Below, piece after piece: positions 1 through 8,329 of a DNA stretch of 52,960 nucleotides. The stretch is taken from positions 1,710,684 to 1,763,643 of the forward strand of contig NZ_LMOU01000001.1 of assembly GCF_001423615.1 (NCBI RefSeq), read 5' to 3'. Within the stretch, counting starts at the first letter, position 1. The number at the start of each line of letters is the position of its first letter. This stretch comes from Microbacterium sp. Leaf159 (GTDB lineage Bacteria > Actinomycetota > Actinomycetes > Actinomycetales > Microbacteriaceae). Under the pieces are notes generated by a model that was not told the origin of the DNA, searched no databases, and saw only the letters and a list, made by a program, of their open reading frames with translations. Made by a program: the position numbers and the translations under genes.

Positions 1-31
1 GAGTCACGGCCCGGAGGTGGGCGAGCCCGGA

Positions 32-628
32 CTACTCGAAGAGGTAGCGCTGCACGGTCGGTCCGACGCGCGAGACGATGTCGTCGACGGATGCCGTGGC
101 GATGGGCCCGAGCTTCAGCACGTACCGGGTGAGGAGCAGACCCGCGATCTGCGAGGCGACGAGCGTCGCACGCAGGTCGGCATCTGCGACACCGAGCGTC
201 TTCGCGATCTTGCCGATGAGCTCGCGCGCGAGGAATCCCGCCAGCAGCGGCGTCGTGAGCCGGCTGCCGATCGCCGTGCGGATGAGCATGACCCCTCGGC
301 GGCGGATGTCCGGCTGCTCGAAGGCCTCGAGCACGTAGCGCACGAGACGCTCGCCGACAGCGTCACGCGGACCCGCGACGATGGCCGGCACATCGATGTC
401 GGGGCGGAGCGGAATACCGACCGCCTCGGCGAACAGATCGGCCTTCGTGCCGAAGTAGTGATGCACGAGAGCGGAGTCGACGTCGGCACGGGCGGCGATC
501 GAGCGGATCGTCGAGCCGTCGTATCCGTGCTCGCCGAACTCGTCTACAGCCGCGGCGATGATGCGGTCGCGCGAGTCGGAGACGCCACGGGGTCGCCCGC
601 GCTTCTTCGGCGTGCGCTGCTCGGTCAT
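32..628 (-). CDS. TetR family transcriptional regulator
   Basis: 198-residue TetR/AcrR-type repressor. The N-terminal DNA-binding helix-turn-helix lies at about residues 16-62 and includes the typical stretch STIRSIAARADVDSALVHHY, followed by FGTKADLF, which closes the HTH in this family. The remaining helical part is the ligand-binding and dimerisation domain, resembling the C-terminal domain of Rv-type TetR proteins (TetR_C_17-like). The Lys/Arg-rich start KKRGRPRG is common in actinobacterial members. The next gene upstream on the same strand, an ATPase at 663-1415, lies 34 bp away, so the two could be co-transcribed. Target and inducer cannot be read from the sequence. Confidence 0.93.
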   Translation of the reverse strand: MTEQRTPKKRGRPRGVSDSRDRIIAAAVDEFGEHGYDGSTIRSIAARADVDSALVHHYFGTKADLFAEAVGIPLRPDIDVPAIVAGPRDAVGERLVRYVLEAFEQPDIRRRGVMLIRTAIGSRLTTPLLAGFLARELIGKIAKTLGVADADLRATLVASQIAGLLLTRYVLKLGPIATASVDDIVSRVGPTVQRYLFE

Positions 629-662
629 GGCGCCAGCCTACGACGAGGATTCGGCGTCATCG

Positions 663-1415
663 TCAGTCGAGCAGATGCCGCAGGTAACGCTGCGGATCTT
701 GCAGGAACGAACGCCAGTGGTTCACGATCTCGAGGTCGTTCCATTCGGCGGGACGGATGCCCCAATCGCCCACCTCGAGGATCCGAGCCCCGGGCAGCGC
801 GGCGAGCACCGGCGAGTGGGTGGCGCAGAGCACCTGACCGCCCTCGTCGACGATGCGCTGCAGCACGGCGATGAGGGTGAGCGTCGACTGGAACGACAGT
901 GCTGCTTCGGGTTCGTCGAGACAGTAGAAGCCCGGTTCGTCGAATCGGCTCTCGAGGAGGGCGAGGAAGGACTCGCCATGACTCATCTCGTGGAACGGCA
1001 CGTCGCCCCGCGGCGAGGGGTTCTCTTCGAGGTACGTGTAGAACGAGTGCATCGTCTCGGCCCGCAGGAAGAAACCCCAGCGGTTCGCTCCGACACCGCG
1101 TTGCAGCTGCAGCCACTCCGACAGCGGCGACTCTGTGGGCCGGGTGCTGTGCCTGGCGAACTTCGACCCGCCCTCGGGCGAGAGGCCGTACGCGATCGCG
1201 ATCCCCTCGACGATCGTGGACTTGCCGCTGCCGTTCTCGCCGACGAGGAACGTCACACCCGGCGAGAGGTCGATCCCCTCTTTCAGCACCTGCGCCACGG
1301 CGGGGATGCTCGTGGGCCAGACCCGACCGGGTTCGGGGGCGTCGTCGTTCGCTCGCACGGCGACGACCGGCTGCTCACGTCGACGACGGCTGCCGGGGGC
1401 CCAGATCGATTCCAT
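663..1415 (-). CDS. AAA/ABC-type ATPase, predicted ATP-binding protein
   Basis: 250-residue soluble P-loop ATPase of the SMC/RecF-like AAA_23 type rather than a transporter subunit. Visible motifs are Walker A GENGSGKST (about residue 58), an ABC-like signature MSHGES (about 143), Walker B FYCLDEPEAAL (about 163) and a switch histidine in ATHSP (about 199). No transmembrane permease is adjacent. Members of this family are often annotated only as AAA family ATPase or ABC transporter ATP-binding protein, and their substrates are unknown. The TetR gene lies just downstream on the same strand. Confidence 0.85.
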   Translation of the reverse strand: MESIWAPGSRRRREQPVVAVRANDDAPEPGRVWPTSIPAVAQVLKEGIDLSPGVTFLVGENGSGKSTIVEGIAIAYGLSPEGGSKFARHSTRPTESPLSEWLQLQRGVGANRWGFFLRAETMHSFYTYLEENPSPRGDVPFHEMSHGESFLALLESRFDEPGFYCLDEPEAALSFQSTLTLIAVLQRIVDEGGQVLCATHSPVLAALPGARILEVGDWGIRPAEWNDLEIVNHWRSFLQDPQRYLRHLLD

Positions 1416-1474
1416 GCTTTCCTCCTCCGAAGGAGGCTAGCCCCAGCCACCGACGCGGCCGTCGGGCCGGCGGC

Positions 1475-2971
1475 TCAACACTCGATGACGTTGACCGCGA
1501 GCCCGCCCTCGCTGGTCTCCTTGTACTTCGTCGACATGTCGATTCCGGTCTGCCGCATCGTCTCGACGACCGCATCCAGCGAGACGTAGTGGCTCCCGTC
1601 GCCGCGAAGGGCGAGACGTGTCGCCGTCACCGCGGTGGAGGCGGCGATCGCGTTCCGCTCGATGCACGGGATCTGCACGAGCCCGCCGATCGGGTCGCAG
1701 GTGAGTCCGAGGTGATGCTCCATGGCGATCTCCGCGGCGTTCTCGATCTGCCGGTTCGTGCCGCCCATCACGGCGGTGAGGCCACCGGCGGCCATCGCGC
1801 ACGCCGAGCCGACCTCGGCCTGGCATCCGCCCTCGGCCCCCGAGATCGACGCGTTCGCCTTGAACAGCGATCCGAGAGCAGTGGCGGTCAGCAGGAAGCG
1901 CCGGATGCCGCGGCGACGGTTCGCCTCGGCGACCGCGTCGGGGTCGTCGATCGCTCCGACGGCGACGAGTGACGCCTCCGCGCCGAAACCGAGCAGAGCG
2001 CTGCCGACGAGCTCGCCATACGGAGTGACCGCGTTGCCGGCGCCGAGGCCGGAGTCGGCAAGGAACCGCCACCAGTACATCGCGACGGCGGGCAGGATGC
2101 CGGCTGCGCCGTTCGTCGGCGCGGTGACCACCCGGCCGCCCGCCGCGTTCTCCTCGTTGACGGCGAGAGCGAAGGCACCCAGCCACTCGCCCGGAAGCTC
2201 GCGGTGCCCGTCGGCCTCAGCCTCTTCGAGTTGCCCGCGGATCGCGCTCGCGCGGCGCTTGACCTTGAGCATGCCCGGAAGCACCCCGTCGGAGTGCAGG
2301 CCGTTGTCGACGCAGGCGGACATCGCATCCCAGATCGCGTCGAGGCCGGCTGCGACGTCCTCCTCCGAGCGCTGCGCCGTCTCGTTCAGGCGAGCGATCT
2401 CGGCGATCGACAGCCCGTGCTCGTCGCACAGCGCGAGCAGCGACGCGGCGTCCGCATAGGAGTACGGCAGCGGAGCCGCGGAGATCTTCTCCTCCTCGCC
2501 GTCGCGACGGATGAACCCGCCGCCCACGGAGTAGTACGTCTCCTCCGACACGATCTGTCCGTCGGCGTCCCACGCTGTGATCGTCATGGCGTTCGGATGG
2601 CCGGGCAGACGGGTGCGCGGTTCGAACGCGATGTCCGTCTTCAAGAAGGGGATCTCGTGCGTGCCGTCGATCCGCACCGTCGCACCCTCGCGAAGGTCCG
2701 TCCAGGCGGCGCGCACCTCCGACGGATCGCAGGTCTCGGGGGCGAGACCGCGCAGGCCCGCGACGACGGCATCGGGCGTGCCGTGTCCGATGCCGGTGGC
2801 GCCCAGCGAGCCGTACAGCGTGCATCCGACGCGTGCGACGCGGTCGAGCGCCCCGGCCGAGCGCAATCGGTGGGCGAATTCGAGTGCCGCCCGCATCGGC
2901 CCGACCGTGTGGGAACTCGAGGGGCCCACTCCGATGGAGAAGAGATCGAAGGCCGAGACGTACGCTGTCAC
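1475..2971 (-). CDS. sdaA: L-serine ammonia-lyase, single-chain, iron-sulfur type
   Basis: 498-residue L-serine dehydratase that converts L-serine to pyruvate and ammonia using an oxygen-sensitive [4Fe-4S] cluster. The N-terminal beta domain begins with SAFDLFSIGVGPSSSHTVGP, the hallmark SSHT(V)GPM segment of SdaA. The C-terminal alpha domain contains GSACAMAAGGL and GLTCDPIGGLVQIPC, supplying cluster cysteines, and NAIAAS. Both domains are in one polypeptide, as in most actinobacteria and E. coli SdaA, and the protein is somewhat longer than the usual 455-460 residues. It is monocistronic, with no neighbouring serine transporter. No riboswitch was recognised in the 117-bp upstream region. 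Confidence 0.95.
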   Translation of the reverse strand: MTAYVSAFDLFSIGVGPSSSHTVGPMRAALEFAHRLRSAGALDRVARVGCTLYGSLGATGIGHGTPDAVVAGLRGLAPETCDPSEVRAAWTDLREGATVRIDGTHEIPFLKTDIAFEPRTRLPGHPNAMTITAWDADGQIVSEETYYSVGGGFIRRDGEEEKISAAPLPYSYADAASLLALCDEHGLSIAEIARLNETAQRSEEDVAAGLDAIWDAMSACVDNGLHSDGVLPGMLKVKRRASAIRGQLEEAEADGHRELPGEWLGAFALAVNEENAAGGRVVTAPTNGAAGILPAVAMYWWRFLADSGLGAGNAVTPYGELVGSALLGFGAEASLVAVGAIDDPDAVAEANRRRGIRRFLLTATALGSLFKANASISGAEGGCQAEVGSACAMAAGGLTAVMGGTNRQIENAAEIAMEHHLGLTCDPIGGLVQIPCIERNAIAASTAVTATRLALRGDGSHYVSLDAVVETMRQTGIDMSTKYKETSEGGLAVNVIEC

Positions 2972-3088
2972 GTCCTAAGCGTACGTCGTGATCAGCGACA
3001 CGGGCGATCCGGAGGCCGCCGTCAAGCCCCTTCATGCCCGCGGATCGAGACTCCATCCTGGTCATGCACTCGATGCGAAAGGACGATC

Positions 3089-3406
3089 ATGACCGACAAC
3101 ACGCCTGCACAGGACCCGACCTCCAGCGCCGCCCCTGAGGCGCAGACCCCGACCCCCACACCGTCGTCCGGCGACGCCGGGGAGTTCAAGACCCCTGGCG
3201 AGAGCACGGAAGCCCCCGCGGAGGCGGAGTCCCCGGAGGACGCCGATCCCTCAGAGATCCCCGACAACGACGAGCTCGAAGAGCCGAGCACTGAGAAGGA
3301 ACCGTCGGAGGAACCCAAGGCCCCGACACGCAACGACCCCGAACCCGACCATGAGGCGGTCGGGATCGGGGTCATCGACGGTCCGGAGACCGACGAGGGC
3401 GACTGA
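3089..3406 (+). CDS. Small acidic, Pro/Glu-rich disordered protein
   Basis: 105-residue protein composed largely of Pro, Glu, Asp, Thr and Ser, with no hydrophobic core, signal peptide or membrane segment, so it is probably intrinsically disordered and soluble. The start at 3089 is supported by a GAAAGGA Shine-Dalgarno sequence 5 nt upstream; an in-frame opening further upstream is antisense to sdaA and is not used. The C-terminus ends in an acidic run. I do not recognise a family; short acidic proteins of this kind recur in Microbacteriaceae as hypotheticals. It stands alone between divergent sdaA and a convergent flavoprotein gene. Confidence 0.7.
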   Translation: MTDNTPAQDPTSSAAPEAQTPTPTPSSGDAGEFKTPGESTEAPAEAESPEDADPSEIPDNDELEEPSTEKEPSEEPKAPTRNDPEPDHEAVGIGVIDGPETDEGD

Positions 3407-3434
3407 GCGACTCCTACCTCGCTCTGGCCCTCCA

Positions 3435-3493
3435 CTCCCGTCGCGATCTCTGTCGCGCAGAGGGCATCAGCACGACGGATCGCGCGACGGGAG
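3435..3493. terminator. Long stem-loop between convergent genes
   Basis: An 11-bp perfect inverted repeat (CTCCCGTCGCG at 3435-3445 and CGCGACGGGAG at 3483-3493) can be extended by GATC/GATC past a 2-nt bulge. It lies between the stop of the acidic protein gene (3406) and the stop of the flavoprotein gene (3510). There is no T-run on either strand. It could serve as a bidirectional transcription barrier. Confidence 0.45.
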
Positions 3494-3509
3494 CGTGTTC
3501 GGATGCGGG

Positions 3510-5240
3510 CTACTCGACGAGCTTGCCCTCGGTGTCGACCTCGCGCATGAGCTCCGCGATCTCTGCGGGGATCTCGGGGATCGGCTCGTGCGTCACACCG
3601 CCCGTGGGCGACCAGACGAGGTTGACCTGCAGCGTCGGGTCGGTGTCGGGGTAGTCGCTGCGGTTGTGGCAGCCGCGGGTCTCGCGACGCTCGAGCGCGG
3701 CCTCGATCGTGGCGCGGGCGGCGAGCGCCGACGCCTTGAGGTCGAAGGCATGCGCGAGATCCTGGAAGCCCGCGATGTCGGGGTGGATGCCGATGTCCTC
3801 CATGCGTCCCTCGATCATGTCGAGGTCGGCAAGGCCGGCACGGAGCCCCTCCTCCGACCGCACGACACCGGCGTGCTCCGTCATGGTGTTGCGGATGGCG
3901 CGCTGCAGGGCTCGCACGTTCTCGCGACCGTCCGCCGCGAGCAGGTCGTCGATCTCGGCGCGGGCCTGAGCCACGGCATCCGCCGACCGACGCTGCGCGT
4001 CGAGACCCGCCGCGTGCGCCATGGCCGCCTGGCCGACGATGCGGCCGTAGACGAGCAGCTCGATCAGCGAGTTGCCGCCGAGGCGGTTCGCCCCGTGCAG
4101 TCCGCTCGATGCCTCGCCGATCGCGTAGAGACCGTCGACGTCGGTCTGGTGGTCCTCCGGACGCACCCACACGCCACCCATCGAATAGTGCGCGGTGGGC
4201 GCGATCTCGATCGGCTCGGTGGTGATGTCGAGCATCTGCAGCTCCATCATCGTCTGGTAGACGCGGGGCAGCCGGGTCATGATCGTCTCGCGCGGCAGGT
4301 GCGACACGTCGAGCCAGACGCCGCCGTTCTCGGTGCCGCGACCCTCGGCGATCTCGGTGTAGGCGGCGAGCGCCACGCGGTCGCGGGTCGAGAGCTCCAT
4401 GCGCTCGGGGTCGTACTTCGACATGAACCGCTCGCCGAGGGCGTTGCGCAGGATGCCGCCCTCTCCGCGTGCGGCCTCGGAGATGAGGGTGCCGGCGGCG
4501 TTCTCGGGCTCGATGATCCCTGACGGGTGGAACTGCACGAGTTCCGGGTCGCGCAGTCGGGCTCCTGCCTCGACCGCGAGGCGGAACGAGTCGCCGGTGT
4601 TCTCGTCGCGGCGCGACGATGTGCGGCGCCAGATGCGGTTGTGTCCGCCGGCGGCGAGGATCACGGCATCCGCGTGGATCAGGTAGCGCGTGCCGTCGGA
4701 CTGGTCGAAGCCGTAGGCGCCGAACACGACGTTGTCGCGCACGAGCAACCGCGTGATGTAGACGTGGTCGAGGATCGGGACCTCGAGCTGCTCGGCCTTG
4801 GCGACGAGCGTGCGCTGGATCTCGAGGCCGGTGTAGTCGCCGGCGAACGCGGTGCGGCGGAAGGTGTGCGCGCCGAAGAACCGCTGCGAGATGCGCCCGT
4901 CGTCTTCTCGGGCGAAGTCCATGCCCCAGCGCTCGAGGTCACGGATGCCGCGCTCCGCCCCCTGTGTCACGATCTCGACCGTGTGGGGGTTTGCGAGCAG
5001 GTAGCTCTCCTTGATGGTGTCGGCGGCGTGCTGCTGCCAGCTGTCGCCTTCGTCCATGGTTCCGAGAGCGGCGTTGATGCCGCCGGCGGCAAGAGAGGTG
5101 TGGGCATCCTGTCGGGGGCGTTTGCCGACGGCGAGGACGTCGATGCCGTGTTCGGCGACCTCGATCGCCGCGCGCAGCCCGGATCCGCCGGTCCCGATGA
5201 CCAGGACCGTGGTGGAGATCTGACGTTCGCGAGTACTCAT
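3510..5240 (-). CDS. FAD-dependent flavoprotein of the succinate dehydrogenase/fumarate reductase/L-aspartate oxidase family
   Basis: About 576-residue flavoprotein. The N-terminal dinucleotide fold VLVIGTGGSGLRAAIEVAEH binds FAD. HTSLAAGGINAALG corresponds to the flavin-binding His-containing loop, and later motifs (HYSMGGV, LHGANRLGGNSL) are typical of SdhA/FrdA. The C-terminal helical domain is present, including RGCHNRSDYP. It is a stand-alone gene: no iron-sulfur or membrane subunits and no nadA/nadC lie nearby, so the substrate could be succinate, fumarate or L-aspartate. The start at 5240 (MSTRERQ) is preferred over an ATG three codons earlier (5249) because neither has a strong ribosome-binding site and 5240 fits the fold better. 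It is divergent from a LysR gene 62-71 bp away. Confidence 0.85.
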   Translation of the reverse strand: MSTRERQISTTVLVIGTGGSGLRAAIEVAEHGIDVLAVGKRPRQDAHTSLAAGGINAALGTMDEGDSWQQHAADTIKESYLLANPHTVEIVTQGAERGIRDLERWGMDFAREDDGRISQRFFGAHTFRRTAFAGDYTGLEIQRTLVAKAEQLEVPILDHVYITRLLVRDNVVFGAYGFDQSDGTRYLIHADAVILAAGGHNRIWRRTSSRRDENTGDSFRLAVEAGARLRDPELVQFHPSGIIEPENAAGTLISEAARGEGGILRNALGERFMSKYDPERMELSTRDRVALAAYTEIAEGRGTENGGVWLDVSHLPRETIMTRLPRVYQTMMELQMLDITTEPIEIAPTAHYSMGGVWVRPEDHQTDVDGLYAIGEASSGLHGANRLGGNSLIELLVYGRIVGQAAMAHAAGLDAQRRSADAVAQARAEIDDLLAADGRENVRALQRAIRNTMTEHAGVVRSEEGLRAGLADLDMIEGRMEDIGIHPDIAGFQDLAHAFDLKASALAARATIEAALERRETRGCHNRSDYPDTDPTLQVNLVWSPTGGVTHEPIPEIPAEIAELMREVDTEGKLVE

Positions 5241-5254
5241 GCATTTCACGCTAG

Positions 5255-5301
5255 TTAGGGCGACCTAATAACTCCAATGCATTGTTCTACTGGTATCGAT
5301 A
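5255..5301. promoter_or_regulatory. Candidate LysR operator region
   Basis: The short divergent promoter region between the flavoprotein and the LysR gene holds three dyads: TTAGG-GCGA-CCTAA (5255-5268), the perfect palindrome CAATGCATTG (5275-5284) and TATCGATA (5294-5301). LysR regulators normally bind T-N11-A type dyads between themselves and a divergently transcribed target. The assignment as operator is inference. Confidence 0.5.
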
Positions 5302-5311
5302 GACTGCAGGT

Positions 5312-6244
5312 ATGAACCTCGAGCAGCTCCGCGGGTTCGTCGAGGTCGCCCGCCTCGGCCACTTCACCCGCGCCTCCGAGCACCTGCATCTCGCCCAGCC
5401 GTCGCTCAGTCGACAGATCTCGACGCTGGAGCGCGAACTCGGCGCCGAGCTCTTCCACCGGGCTCGCGGCCACATCGCGCTCACCTCCGCCGGCGAAGCG
5501 CTCCTCCCCCGCGCACAGCGGATGCTCGCGGAATCCGACGCCATCCGCGAGGAGATGGGCGAGCTCGCCGGCCTCCGCCGTGGCCGCGTGCGTCTCGGCG
5601 CCCCTCCCACGCTCTGCATCAGCCTCGTCGCCGAAGCGATCAGCACATTTCACGCCGCCCACCCCGGTGTCGACCTGCACCTCACCGAGAGCGGCTCACG
5701 CCTGCTCGTCGACCAGCTCGCCGTCGGCGCGGTCGACATCGCACTCATCACCGAGTCGGAGGGGCCTCCGCCGTCGGGGTTCAGCCTGTCGCGGATGCCG
5801 CTGCTCACCGAGGAGCTCGTCGTGGTCTCCGCGGCATCCGAGCCCCCGGTGTCGTCGTCCTCGTCGATGAGTCTCGCTCACCTCGCCACCCTCCCCCTGA
5901 TCGCCCTCGACGAGACCTATGAGCTGCGGGCGACGACCGATGCGGCGTTCCGCTCGGAGGGGTTGACCCCGAACTTCGTTCTCGAAGGCGCGGAGATGGA
6001 TGCTCTGCTGCGTTTCGTCGAACGGGGAGTCGGCGTTGCGGTGGTTCCGGCGATGGTGCTCCTCGACCAGCCGGCACTGCGGTCGGTGCGACTCACGCAT
6101 CCGATGATGAGGCGCACCGTGAGCCTGGCCCACCGCGCCGACGTCACCCCCGCGATCGCCGTCGCGGCGATGCGTCACGCGATCGTCGCCACCGCCGCAG
6201 AGGTCGCCCGCCGCGACCCGGCGATCACGAGCCTGCTCGAGTGA
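5312..6244 (+). CDS. LysR family transcriptional regulator
   Basis: 310-residue LysR-type regulator. The winged HTH occupies residues 1-60, from MNLEQLRGFVEVARLGHFT through HLHLAQPSLSRQISTLE and GAELFHR, a textbook LysR N-terminus. The effector domain from about residue 90 has the periplasmic-binding-protein fold (RLGAPPTLCISLVAEAI, with IALITE and RFVERGVGVAVVPA further on). It is transcribed away from the SDH-type flavoprotein, and its most likely role is to control that gene and itself in response to a small carboxylate; the ligand is unknown. Confidence 0.95.
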   Translation: MNLEQLRGFVEVARLGHFTRASEHLHLAQPSLSRQISTLERELGAELFHRARGHIALTSAGEALLPRAQRMLAESDAIREEMGELAGLRRGRVRLGAPPTLCISLVAEAISTFHAAHPGVDLHLTESGSRLLVDQLAVGAVDIALITESEGPPPSGFSLSRMPLLTEELVVVSAASEPPVSSSSSMSLAHLATLPLIALDETYELRATTDAAFRSEGLTPNFVLEGAEMDALLRFVERGVGVAVVPAMVLLDQPALRSVRLTHPMMRRTVSLAHRADVTPAIAVAAMRHAIVATAAEVARRDPAITSLLE

Positions 6245-6251
6245 GGGCCCC

Positions 6252-6536
6252 TCAGCCGGCGAACGCGCGCGTGAGCCGCACAACCAGCAGACCGACGGAC
6301 ACGATCAGCCCCAGATACGCGAGGCCCAGCCCGACGATGGCGGCGGCGCGGAACGCACCCTGACGCCGCACGGAGGCATGGCCGATCAGCGCAGCGGCTG
6401 CGGCGATCGCGATCGCAATGAGGTACCCCACGATGCCGCTCGGCAGCACGAACAGCGACGCGATCGCCAGGACGCCGCACACCAGGCCGACCACGTGCCA
6501 CACCCGGTTGTTCTGAGCCTGCTCGGGAAGCGTCAT
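6252..6536 (-). CDS. Small three-helix membrane protein (DUF4190-like)
   Basis: 94-residue protein with three hydrophobic segments (about 13-33, 35-49 and 60-85). The middle contains VLPSGIVGYLIA and GHASVRRQGAFRAAAIVGLGLAYLG split over the loop, resembling DUF4190 proteins that are often found in actinobacteria. The start at 6536 is chosen because the upstream extension of the frame runs through the tRNA-Arg gene and its terminator. Function unknown; it is convergent with the LysR gene (7 bp between stops). Confidence 0.7.
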   Translation of the reverse strand: MTLPEQAQNNRVWHVVGLVCGVLAIASLFVLPSGIVGYLIAIAIAAAAALIGHASVRRQGAFRAAAIVGLGLAYLGLIVSVGLLVVRLTRAFAG

Positions 6537-6596
6537 GAGCACGAGCCTATCGAGCAGGCGCGCCCGGATGCTTCTGCCCTCTCCTCGGAAAACGCA

Positions 6597-6626
6597 AAAC
6601 CCCCGCCGCTTTCGCGACGGGGGTTT
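6597..6626 (-). terminator. Rho-independent terminator of tRNA-Arg
   Basis: Read on the minus strand, a 13-bp stem (AAACCCCCGTCGC paired with GCGGCGGGGGTTT, one G-U pair) closes on a GAAA tetraloop and continues into TTTGCGTTTT. It lies 11 nt beyond the tRNA 3' end, in the position expected for its intrinsic terminator. Confidence 0.85.
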
Positions 6627-6637
6627 CAGCTCATCTG

Positions 6638-6710
6638 TGCGCCCGAAGGGACTCGAACCCCTAACCTTCTGATCCGTAGTCAGATGCTCTATCCATTGAG
6701 CTACGGGCGC
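6638..6710 (-). tRNA. tRNA-Arg (anticodon ACG)
   Basis: 73-nt tRNA that folds fully: acceptor stem GCGCCCG/CGGGCGC, D stem GCTC/GAGC, anticodon stem TCTGA/TCAGA around loop CTACGGA, and T arm AGGGG-TTCGAGT-CCCTT. The anticodon ACG (complement at 6675-6677) is modified to ICG in bacteria and reads CGU/CGC/CGA arginine codons. No CCA is encoded. Confidence 0.97.
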
Positions 6711-6778
6711 TCCTGGACCGCTCAGCGGGCCGTGGAACAGCCTATAACAGTCCACACTCGAATGCGAATCGAGCAGGG

Positions 6779-7360
6779 TCAGTCGTCGTCATCGGGGACG
6801 GTCTGCTTCTTCTTGCGCTTGGCTTTCGCACGCTGCAGAGACGACAGAGCCTGCAGGTCGACGAGGCGTAGCGCCTGCATCCTCGCCTCGCGCATCCGCT
6901 CGTAGTCGGGGTCCTGATCGGGACGCATGCCCTCGACGTGCAGCCGACGATCGAGGTTGTGGCGCACGTCGGCCCAGGCACCCTCTCGGGCCTCCTCGAC
7001 GATCGCGCGCAGCGCGGCCTCGTTCTCCATCGTCTCGCGCAGCTTGGTCGCGACTCCGTGCGACTGCTTCGCGCGACGACGGAGGTTTCGCACATCGCGG
7101 TCGCGGTAGTCATGCGTTCCGGAGGGGTCGGAGTGGCGACCGCGAGCGCGCTTGCGCAACTCTGTGAGGTTGCGTTCGACCTCTTCGGACTCCTCGGCCA
7201 TCGCTCGCAGCGCCTCTCGCGCGTCGGCGACGTACTTGTCGGTGTCGAACACGCCGTTCTCGGCGATCGTGCCGATGAGGATGTGATTCTTCACGGCGAG
7301 GCGCGCGGCAGCGGTCGCGATCGCAACGCCTTCGGCGATGGCCTCCGCAGTTCGTCCCAC
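6779..7360 (-). CDS. Conserved charged protein of unknown function
   Basis: 193-residue basic/acidic helical protein without signal peptide or membrane segment. The start is a GTG at 7360, supported by GGGAGGAGG 6-8 nt upstream; the longer frame reaches into the SDR promoter and is not used. The N-terminal third (GRTAEAIAEGVAIATAAARL, then KNHILIGTIAENGVFD) is the most conserved-looking part. The centre is rich in Arg/Glu and likely coiled coil, and the C-terminus ends in a Lys-rich block followed by four Asp. Similar proteins occur widely in Microbacteriaceae, sometimes under misleading names. I assign no function. Confidence 0.75.
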   Translation of the reverse strand: MGRTAEAIAEGVAIATAAARLAVKNHILIGTIAENGVFDTDKYVADAREALRAMAEESEEVERNLTELRKRARGRHSDPSGTHDYRDRDVRNLRRRAKQSHGVATKLRETMENEAALRAIVEEAREGAWADVRHNLDRRLHVEGMRPDQDPDYERMREARMQALRLVDLQALSSLQRAKAKRKKKQTVPDDDD

Positions 7361-7488
7361 CGCTACCTCCTCCCTTCGAGCGTACCGGTATCGCTCCCCG
7401 ATGCAGTGGGCCAGAATGGATCGGAATCGGGTCGCCACGGCCTGCTCTACGACCTGCGGCACTCCCGAGCGCCGCCAGGAGGAGTGCA

Positions 7489-8328
7489 ATGAAGCGTCTC
7501 ACCCTCACCGGAAGCACCACTGTCATCACCGGGGCCGCGAGCGGCATGGGCGCGGAGATCGCACGGATCCTCGCCGGGGACGGCGTGCACCTCGCCCTGG
7601 TCGACCACAACGCAGAGGCTCTCGAGACGGTGGCCGCAGGGCTCCGCGGCACGACAGTCACCACGCACGTCGTCGATCTGCGCGACGATGAGGCCGTCTT
7701 CACCGCGGTGGGCGAGATCACCTCCGCTCACCCGCACGTCAACGCACTGATCACGTGCGCCGGCTCCTCGATGCTCGGAACCCTCGACCAGCTGACCATG
7801 GAGGAGATGCGCTGGCTGACCGATGTGAACCTCTGGGGCACGGTGTCGATCACCAAGGCACTGCTCCCGACGCTCCGCGCGGAGCGCGCCGCACACATCA
7901 CGCACCTCGCGAGCATCTATGCGCTGGCGGCTCCCGCGGGGCGCATCCCCTATGCACTCAGCAAGTACGCCGTGCGAGGGTTCTCCGAGGCGCTCCGCCA
8001 CGAACTCGAGGGATCCTCGGTCACCGTCGGCGCGATCTATCCGGCCGGCGTACGCACGGGCATCATCCTGCACGGCCGGTACGCGGCGGCCATCGACCCG
8101 GCGGTGGCGGCTCGGGCGGCGGCCGCGCAGGCGGCGATGTACCACACCGAGCCTGCGGATGCCGCGGCGCAGATCATACGTGCGACCGAACGTCGTCGGG
8201 CGCGCACCATGGTCGGCCGGGAGGCGAGACTCGTCGACGTGCTCGTGCGCGTCGCACCGGCGGCCTACTGGCGGGTGATGCGGCGGCCGCTGCGCGAGGC
8301 GGTCGACACGACCACCCCGGTCCGCTGA
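7489..8328 (+). CDS. Short-chain dehydrogenase/reductase
   Basis: 279-residue classical SDR with an NAD(P)-binding Rossmann fold. The glycine motif TGAASGMG lies at about residues 15-22, ALITCAGSS at about 84, and the catalytic Ser/Tyr/Lys set includes YALSKYAVRGF (Tyr about 155, Lys about 159). A strong ribosome-binding site (AGGAGG) sits 6 nt before the ATG. The Asp after beta-2 (LVDHNAE) suggests a preference for NAD over NADP. Substrate is unknown. It is divergent from the uncharacterised gene at 6779-7360 and convergent with the HExxH protein gene, with 1 bp between stops. Confidence 0.92.
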   Translation: MKRLTLTGSTTVITGAASGMGAEIARILAGDGVHLALVDHNAEALETVAAGLRGTTVTTHVVDLRDDEAVFTAVGEITSAHPHVNALITCAGSSMLGTLDQLTMEEMRWLTDVNLWGTVSITKALLPTLRAERAAHITHLASIYALAAPAGRIPYALSKYAVRGFSEALRHELEGSSVTVGAIYPAGVRTGIILHGRYAAAIDPAVAARAAAAQAAMYHTEPADAAAQIIRATERRRARTMVGREARLVDVLVRVAPAAYWRVMRRPLREAVDTTTPVR

Positions 8329-8329
8329 G

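Noticed and set aside
2972..3088. Possible riboswitch upstream of serine ammonia-lyase
   Set aside because: No glycine or other riboswitch core was recognised in this 117-bp stretch.
6537..6755. N-terminal extension of the small membrane protein reading frame
   Set aside because: It reads through tRNA-Arg and its terminator; the tRNA translation has the familiar nonsense pattern.
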